Origin: PALSA-1004 sp046596405
GTDB lineage: Bacteria; Pseudomonadota; Gammaproteobacteria; Burkholderiales; SG8-41
DNA: 9,665 nucleotides
Assembly: GCA_046596405.1 (NCBI GenBank)
Contig: JBKJMN010000226.1
Location: 1 to 9,665, forward strand
Direction: 5' to 3'
Shown: positions 6,155 to 9,665 of the stretch, one piece after another
Layout of the letters: each line of letters starts with the position of its first letter
Numbering within the stretch: position 1 is the stretch's first letter
Program-made: the position numbers and the translations under genes
The notes under the pieces: model-generated
What the model saw: the letters and a program-made list of their open reading frames with translations, nothing else
What the model was told of the DNA's origin: nothing
The model's database searches: none

Positions 6155-8344
6155 ATGACTACCAAAGCGCCGAACCCGAATCTTAGCCGCCGTTCCTTCA
6201 TCATCAGCTCCGCCGCCGTCGGCAGCGGGCTTGCATTGGGTCTCAACATTCCGTTCGGGCCCGCCGTTGTGCGCGCCGCGGACGGCTCGCCTGAAGTCAA
6301 TGCCTGGGTCGTGATCCGGCCCGACGACACCGTCGTGATCCGTATCGCGCGCACCGAGATGGGCCAGGGCACGCTGACCGGGCTCGCGCAGATGTGCGCC
6401 GAGGAGCTCGAATGCGACTGGACGAAAGTGACGACCGAATATCCGACGCCAGGCCAAAGCGTCGCGCGCAAACGCGCGTGGGGCGATTTCTCGACCGGCG
6501 GCAGCCGCGGCATTCGCGAATCGAACGAATACGTGCGCCGCGGCGGCGCGACCGCGCGCGTCATGCTCGTCCAGGCGGCGGCCGATGAGTGGAAAGTGCC
6601 GGCCGCTGAATGCAGCGTAGCCAACGGCGTGATCACGCACAAACCGTCGAACCGCACGACGAGTTACGGCAAAGTCGCCGAAGCCGCGGCGCGCCTCACG
6701 CCGCCGAAAGACGTGCCGCTCAAAGACCCGAAGGACTGGAAGATCATCGGCAAAGGCGTCAAGCGGCTGGACACTGTCGAGAAGCTGACCGGCAAGGCCG
6801 TCTACGGCGTCGATTTCAAGATGCCCGGCATGCTGAACGCGACGATCAAGGAATGCCCGGTGTTCGGCGGCAAGGTGAAAAGCTTCGACGCCGCCAAAGT
6901 CGCCAATATGAAAGGCGTGAAGAAAGTACTGCAGGTCGGCGATACCGCCGTCGCGGTGGTAGCCGATACCTGGTGGCAGGCGAAAGTCGCGCTCGATGCG
7001 CTGCCGATCGTGTGGGACGAAGGCGAGAACGCGAAAGTCTCGAGCGCGTCGATTGCCGAGTTGCTCAAAGAGGGGCTCGATGCCGAGCAGGCGTTCGTCG
7101 GCAACAAGAACGGCGACGCGAAGACCGCGCTCGCCGGGGCCGCCAAAAAAGTCGAGGCGGTGTACGCGTATCCGTACCTGAATCATGCCCCGATGGAACC
7201 GATGAACGCGACCGCGCGCTACACGCCGGAAAAATGCGAAGTCTGGTGCGGCACGCAGAACGGCGAAGCGGCATTCGCGGCGGTGCTCGCGGCATCCGGT
7301 CTGCCGGCCGATAAATGCGACGTCTATAAATTCCTGCTCGGCGGCGCGTTCGGCCGGCGCGGCGCGTTCCACGATTTCGTGCGCCAGGCCGTGTTGATCG
7401 CGAAGCAGATGCCGGGCACCCCGGTGAAATTGCTGTGGACGCGCGAAGAAGACATGACGCAGGGCCGCTACCACCCGGTCACGCAATGCAAGCTGGTCGG
7501 CGGGTTCGATGCAAACAACAACCTGACCGGCCTGCACATGCGCATCTCGGGGCAATCGATCCTGACGGCGGTGCGCCCCGAGGCGCTGCAGAACGGCGCG
7601 GATCCGGCGACCTTCCAGGGCGTCGCACCCAGCGGTGAGTTCGAGTACGGGTATGGCGCGATCCCGAACCTGCTGATCGACCATGCAATGCGCAACCCGC
7701 ACGTGCCGCCCGGCTTCTGGCGCGGGGTCAACATCAACCAGAACGCGATTTACGTCGAATGCTTCATGGACGAGCTCGCGCATTCAGTCGGGCAGGACCC
7801 GCTCGAGTTCCGGCGCAAGCTGATGACGAAGAATCCGAAGCATCTGGCCGTGCTGAATGCTGTCGCCGAACGCGCGGGCTGGGGCAAACCCGCGCCCACA
7901 GGCGTGTTCCGCGGGCTCGCGCAAATGAAGGCATTCAACAGCTACGTTGCGGCGTGCGCGGAGGTATCGGTGACCGGCGGCAACAAGGTCAAAGTGCATC
8001 GCATCGTCTGCGCGACCGATCCGGGATACGCGGTGAATCCGGCGCAAATCGAGCGCCAGATCGCGGGCTCGTTCGTATACGGACTCTCGGCCGTGTTCAA
8101 TCAGGAGTGCACGGTGAAAAACGGGCGCATCGAACAGACGAACTTCAACACGTTCGATTCGATGCGCATCGCGCAAATGCCGAAGGTCGAATCCATCGTC
8201 ATGCCTTCAGGCGGATTCTGGGGCGGCGTTGGCGAGCCGACGATCTGCGTGGCGGCGCCGGCGGTGCTCAACGCGATGTTTGCGGCGACCGGCAAACGCA
8301 TGCGCACCTTCCCGCTGAAGAATCACGGCATCACGTTGGTGTGA
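6155..8344 (+). CDS. Tat-exported molybdopterin subunit of molybdenum hydroxylase, isoquinoline 1-oxidoreductase beta (IorB)-like
   Basis: 729 residues, catalytic subunit of the xanthine-oxidase family. It would hydroxylate an N-heteroaromatic ring or oxidise an aldehyde using water, with electrons leaving through the 2Fe-2S partner. N-terminus: Tat signal SRRSFIISSAA (11-21), cleavage near VVRAADG (about 38-44), so periplasmic. Then the TEMGQGTLTGLAQM block typical of the IorB group, a GKAVYGVDFKMPG domain (about residues 215-227), GGAFGRR (396-402) and PPGFWRGVN (about 518-526) at the cofactor, and GGVGEP with E694 as the expected catalytic Glu. AAGGA (6143-6147), 7 nt before the ATG, overlaps the end of the upstream stop, so the two subunits are co-translated. 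No fused cytochrome c, unlike NicB-type enzymes, and no cytochrome gene beside it, so the electron acceptor is not seen. A maturation protein (XdhC-like) is also absent from the window. Confidence 0.95.
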   Translation: MTTKAPNPNLSRRSFIISSAAVGSGLALGLNIPFGPAVVRAADGSPEVNAWVVIRPDDTVVIRIARTEMGQGTLTGLAQMCAEELECDWTKVTTEYPTPGQSVARKRAWGDFSTGGSRGIRESNEYVRRGGATARVMLVQAAADEWKVPAAECSVANGVITHKPSNRTTSYGKVAEAAARLTPPKDVPLKDPKDWKIIGKGVKRLDTVEKLTGKAVYGVDFKMPGMLNATIKECPVFGGKVKSFDAAKVANMKGVKKVLQVGDTAVAVVADTWWQAKVALDALPIVWDEGENAKVSSASIAELLKEGLDAEQAFVGNKNGDAKTALAGAAKKVEAVYAYPYLNHAPMEPMNATARYTPEKCEVWCGTQNGEAAFAAVLAASGLPADKCDVYKFLLGGAFGRRGAFHDFVRQAVLIAKQMPGTPVKLLWTREEDMTQGRYHPVTQCKLVGGFDANNNLTGLHMRISGQSILTAVRPEALQNGADPATFQGVAPSGEFEYGYGAIPNLLIDHAMRNPHVPPGFWRGVNINQNAIYVECFMDELAHSVGQDPLEFRRKLMTKNPKHLAVLNAVAERAGWGKPAPTGVFRGLAQMKAFNSYVAACAEVSVTGGNKVKVHRIVCATDPGYAVNPAQIERQIAGSFVYGLSAVFNQECTVKNGRIEQTNFNTFDSMRIAQMPKVESIVMPSGGFWGGVGEPTICVAAPAVLNAMFAATGKRMRTFPLKNHGITLV

Positions 8345-8471
8345 TGGAAGAAGGATGAGGGATAGTTCCCGCGACTCGTTAGCCGCAGGCCCGCTTGCGG
8401 GAGCGGGGACCAACGAGCGACACGTTGCAGACTGAACATGCAATCGCGTTGCGGAGCGAGAGGATTGAGGA
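8345..8471 (+). other. Structured intergenic region before the soxY-like gene (REP-like hairpin and GA-rich strings)
   Basis: No gene seen. CCCGC-TT-GCGGG (8390-8401) is a tight hairpin inside a wider pair CTCGTT/AACGAG (8375-8380 with 8412-8417). GTTCCCGC (8365-8372) can also pair with GCGGGGAC (8403-8410) through one G-U. A further TTGCA/TGCAA repeat lies at 8425-8443. GA-rich strings flank the element. There is no T-run, so it is not a standard terminator. It could be a REP-type repeat or a processing/stabilising structure between the Mo-hydroxylase and sox-like genes. Confidence 0.45.
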
Positions 8472-8981
8472 ATGAGGAAACGTAAACCTCGATCCCCGAT
8501 CCTCGATCCTCGATCCTGCAACAAGCGTCGTCGATTTCTCGTAACAGCGGGCGGGCTCGCAGTTGCTGCCGTCTTGCCGTCGACAGCTGGCGCGCAATTG
8601 AACCGCACCCAGCCGAACAACATGCCGGAGGTCATTCGCCGGCTGGTCGGCAGCGCTCAAATCAACCCAGGCAAGGTCAAGCTCGGCGTGCCGCCGCTGG
8701 TCGAAAACGGCCATCTCGTGCCGCTGACCGTCAGAGTCGAGAGCCCGATGACCGAGGCCGATCACGTGAAAGCCATCCACGTGTTCACCGACAAGAACCC
8801 GCTGCCCGAAGTCATCAGCTTCTATCTCGGCCCGCGCGCCGGGCGCGCAAGTCTAAGCACGCGCGTGCGCCTCGCCGATTCGGAGTACGTGGTCGCGATC
8901 GCGCAACTGAGCGACGGTTCGTTCTGGTCCGATCGCGTGCACGTCGTGGTGACGACCGCCGCGTGCCTGGAGGAGCTTTAG
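8472..8981 (+). CDS. soxY: SoxY-like sulfur-carrier protein lacking the GGCGG arm
   Basis: 169 residues with a Tat signal (NKRRRFLVTAGGLAVAAVLPSTAGAQ region, about 17-42), so periplasmic. The rest is an Ig-like SoxY domain: INPGKVKLGVPPLVENG (64-80), VPLTVRVESPMTEADHVKAI (83-102), a stretch ending SFYLGPRAGRASLSTRVRLADS, and LSDGSFWSDRVHVVVT. Real SoxY ends in GGCGG, whose Cys carries sulfur intermediates between Sox enzymes. Here the chain ends TTAACLEEL, with C165 and no glycines. It may carry a different group, or carry sulfur in a more restricted way. The start must be ATG 8472: an in-frame TGA lies at 8466 and no other start precedes the Tat Arg pair. The signal's n-region is encoded by a heptamer repeat. 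Partner soxZ follows. The symbol names the family, not a proven thiosulfate role. Confidence 0.85.
   Translation: MRKRKPRSPILDPRSCNKRRRFLVTAGGLAVAAVLPSTAGAQLNRTQPNNMPEVIRRLVGSAQINPGKVKLGVPPLVENGHLVPLTVRVESPMTEADHVKAIHVFTDKNPLPEVISFYLGPRAGRASLSTRVRLADSEYVVAIAQLSDGSFWSDRVHVVVTTAACLEEL
8491..8518 (+). repeat. Tandem heptamer repeat inside the soxY-like signal peptide
   Basis: Four consecutive units: GATCCCC, GATCCTC, GATCCTC, GATCCTG. They lie 19 bases after the A of the start codon and before the Tat Arg residues. Because 7 is not a multiple of 3, gain or loss of one unit would break the frame. Confidence 0.8.
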
Positions 8982-8982
8982 A

Positions 8983-9030
8983 GTGCCTAACAAGATGAAA
9001 CGCGCACACGTGTTTCACCTTGTTAGGCAC
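8983..9030 (+). other. Long near-perfect hairpin between soxY-like and soxZ
   Basis: The 22-nt arms at 8983-9004 (begins GTGCCTAACAAG) and 9009-9030 (ends CTTGTTAGGCAC) enclose a CACA loop. As RNA there are 20 Watson-Crick pairs, one G-U and one A-C mismatch. It starts 1 nt after the soxY-like stop and ends 8 nt before soxZ. There is no T-run, so it is not an ordinary terminator. The only SD-like bases for soxZ (AGG, 9025-9027) are inside its right arm. Confidence 0.85.
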
Positions 9031-9038
9031 ACTTAGCC

Positions 9039-9359
9039 ATGGCAGTCGCGCGCATCGACGTGCCGAAGACCGCGCAGCGCGGTGAGGTCATCGACATCAG
9101 GACGCTGATCAGCCACACGATGGAGACCGGCTATCGCCGCGATTATCTCGGCAAGCCGCTGCCGCGCGACATCATCACCGGGTTCACCTGCACGTACAAC
9201 GGCGTCGAAGTCTGCCGCGCCGTTTTTCATCCGGCGATTTCCGCTAATCCGTACCTTGCGTTCTCGGTGATCGCCACCGCCAGCGGCACGCTGCAGTTCA
9301 CGTGGACCGGCGACAACGGTTTTACGTTTACCGAATCGGCCGTCATCGCCGTAGCGTAA
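9039..9359 (+). CDS. soxZ: SoxZ family protein
   Basis: 106 residues, the normal SoxZ length, Ig-like beta fold. The family pattern is well kept: AVARIDVPKTAQRGEVIDIR (2-21), LISHTMETGYRRDYLGKPLP (23-42), PRDIITGF (42-49), HPAISANPYLAF (64-75), SGTLQFTWTGDNG (82-94). SoxZ has no signal peptide; in known systems it is exported through Tat bound to SoxY, which bears the signal, and that fits this pair. Unlike its SoxY-like partner, nothing essential looks lost. The start ATG has no clear Shine-Dalgarno; the nearest purines are 11 nt upstream, within the hairpin. No soxA, X, B, C or D is in the window, so a standard thiosulfate pathway cannot be assumed. Confidence 0.93.
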   Translation: MAVARIDVPKTAQRGEVIDIRTLISHTMETGYRRDYLGKPLPRDIITGFTCTYNGVEVCRAVFHPAISANPYLAFSVIATASGTLQFTWTGDNGFTFTESAVIAVA

Positions 9360-9406
9360 ACCGCCGCGCGTAGCGGCGGTCCACACACACTTTTTTTGTG
9401 GTCCGC
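9360..9406 (+). terminator. Rho-independent terminator after soxZ
   Basis: ACCGCCGC (9360-9367), loop GCGTA, GCGGCGGT (9373-9380), directly after the soxZ stop; seven T at 9391-9397. An overlapping hairpin pairs GCGGTCCAC (9376-9384) with GTGGTCCGC (9398-9406) with one central mismatch and the T-run in its loop. The T-run is 10 nt from the first stem, so strength is uncertain, but the place and GC-rich stem fit the end of the operon. Confidence 0.65.
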
Positions 9407-9439
9407 GATTTCGGATCGCCGGCCGGCAAGAATGCCTGG

Positions 9440-9462
9440 TCGCATCGCGTGCTACGATGCGA
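9440..9462. promoter_or_regulatory. Inverted repeat upstream of the second amidohydrolase
   Basis: TCGCATCG (9440-9447) and CGATGCGA (9455-9462) are perfect 8-bp arms with a 7-nt spacer. The right arm meets the -35 area of the candidate promoter, so it may be an operator. Confidence 0.5.
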
Positions 9463-9493
9463 TGACGATTTCCCACCCCGATACGGTTATATT
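9462..9493 (+). promoter_or_regulatory. Candidate promoter giving a leaderless mRNA
   Basis: TATATT (9488-9493, 5/6 to -10 consensus) ends 7 nt before ATG 9501, the distance at which transcription normally starts. A weak -35 (ATGACG, 9462-9467) has a long 20-nt spacer. No Shine-Dalgarno precedes the ATG. Confidence 0.4.
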
Positions 9494-9500
9494 CTGCGCC

Positions 9501-9665
9501 ATGACCAAGCCCGCCGTACTGGACAAAGATGGAATTCCGGTTTGCGACGGACCGCACGCGCACCCGCGCAAGCCATCTCTCAAGGCGCCGCCTGGCGCGA
9601 TCGATTGCCACGCTCATATATTCGGCCCGGTTGCGCGTTATCCTTTTTCGCCCAAGCGTCTTTTC
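9501..9665 (+). CDS. Amidohydrolase, 2-pyrone-4,6-dicarboxylate hydrolase (LigI)-like, partial
   Basis: The first 55 residues are seen; the gene continues past the right edge. The first barrel strand is APPGAIDCHAHIFGP (29-43), with the H37-x-H39 motif of the amidohydrolase superfamily, followed by VARYPFSPKR. That combination is typical of the LigI-type group, which hydrolyses 2-pyrone-4,6-dicarboxylate in protocatechuate 4,5-cleavage and gallate pathways, and of many relatives with unknown lactone substrates. The remaining active-site residues lie beyond the window. It is separated from soxZ by a terminator and has its own promoter and inverted repeat, so it starts a new transcription unit. 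It differs from the ACMSD-like amidohydrolase at 1091-2119. Superfamily secure, LigI-like likely, exact substrate unknown. Confidence 0.82.
   Translation, partial: MTKPAVLDKDGIPVCDGPHAHPRKPSLKAPPGAIDCHAHIFGPVARYPFSPKRLF

Noticed and set aside
6140..7783. Minus-strand open frame of 547 codons opposite the molybdopterin subunit
   Set aside because: Its His/Arg/Asp-rich composition mirrors the antisense of a GC-rich gene; the plus strand has all IorB landmarks.
8983..9030. Integron attC site, because the arm ends contain GCCTAAC and GTTAGGC, which fit RYYYAAC/GTTRRRY
   Set aside because: Shorter than known attC sites, stem continuous without extrahelical bases, no integrase or cassette array, and any palindrome containing one box gives the other free. 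Kept only as a hairpin.
8472..9359. A functional thiosulfate-oxidising (Sox) locus
   Set aside because: Only SoxY-like and SoxZ are present, SoxY lacks GGCGG, and no soxA, X, B, C or D is in the window.
1..9665. CRISPR array, transposase, tRNA or phage genes
   Set aside because: No spaced direct repeats, IS ends, tRNA-like cloverleaf or phage-type proteins were seen by eye on either strand.

Overview
The window is GC-rich (low-to-mid 60s percent by eye), densely coded and free of any insertion sequence, phage gene, tRNA or rRNA. Codon use, Tat-exported enzymes and the gene families suggest a soil or sediment Betaproteobacterium (Burkholderiales-like). That placement is inference; no marker gene is present. 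The theme is degradative metabolism of aromatic or N-heterocyclic compounds and amides.

Layout. (1) 1-2119, minus strand: an ACMSD-type amidohydrolase/decarboxylase (TTG start) is followed after 7 bp by a large RidA/YjgF protein that runs off the left edge. The RidA protein shows two full RidA domains and the start of a third. (2) 2120-2237: a short divergent promoter region with an inverted repeat. (3) 2238-3539, plus: an MFS transporter of the oxalate/formate-antiporter type. (4) 3604-5508, minus: an exported gamma-glutamyltransferase-family Ntn-hydrolase, convergent with the transporter. It keeps the catalytic Thr but has lost the usual glutamate-binding Arg region. (5) 5509-5693: a divergent control region with a perfect 9-bp inverted repeat around a -10-like hexamer. 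(6) 5694-8344, plus: a two-subunit molybdenum hydroxylase of the isoquinoline 1-oxidoreductase type, made of a 2Fe-2S subunit and a Tat-exported molybdopterin subunit. (7) 8472-9359, plus: a SoxY-like/SoxZ pair. The SoxY-like protein has a Tat signal and a Cys near its C-terminus but lacks the GGCGG swinging arm. A 22-bp-stem hairpin separates the two genes and a terminator follows them. (8) 9501-end: the start of a second amidohydrolase, of the 2-pyrone-4,6-dicarboxylate hydrolase type, with a promoter placed so that its mRNA may be leaderless.

How the genes may work together (inference). A periplasmic Mo hydroxylase could oxidise an N-heteroaromatic or aldehyde. A periplasmic Ntn-amidohydrolase, an organic-anion transporter, a ring-cleavage-type decarboxylase and RidA-like deaminases could act on related substrates. 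ACMSD-like plus RidA-like is the gene pairing known from 2-aminomuconate pathways. The SoxYZ-like pair is present without any other sox gene in view, directly behind the Mo hydroxylase. That arrangement and its altered SoxY tail are the best candidate for something undescribed here.
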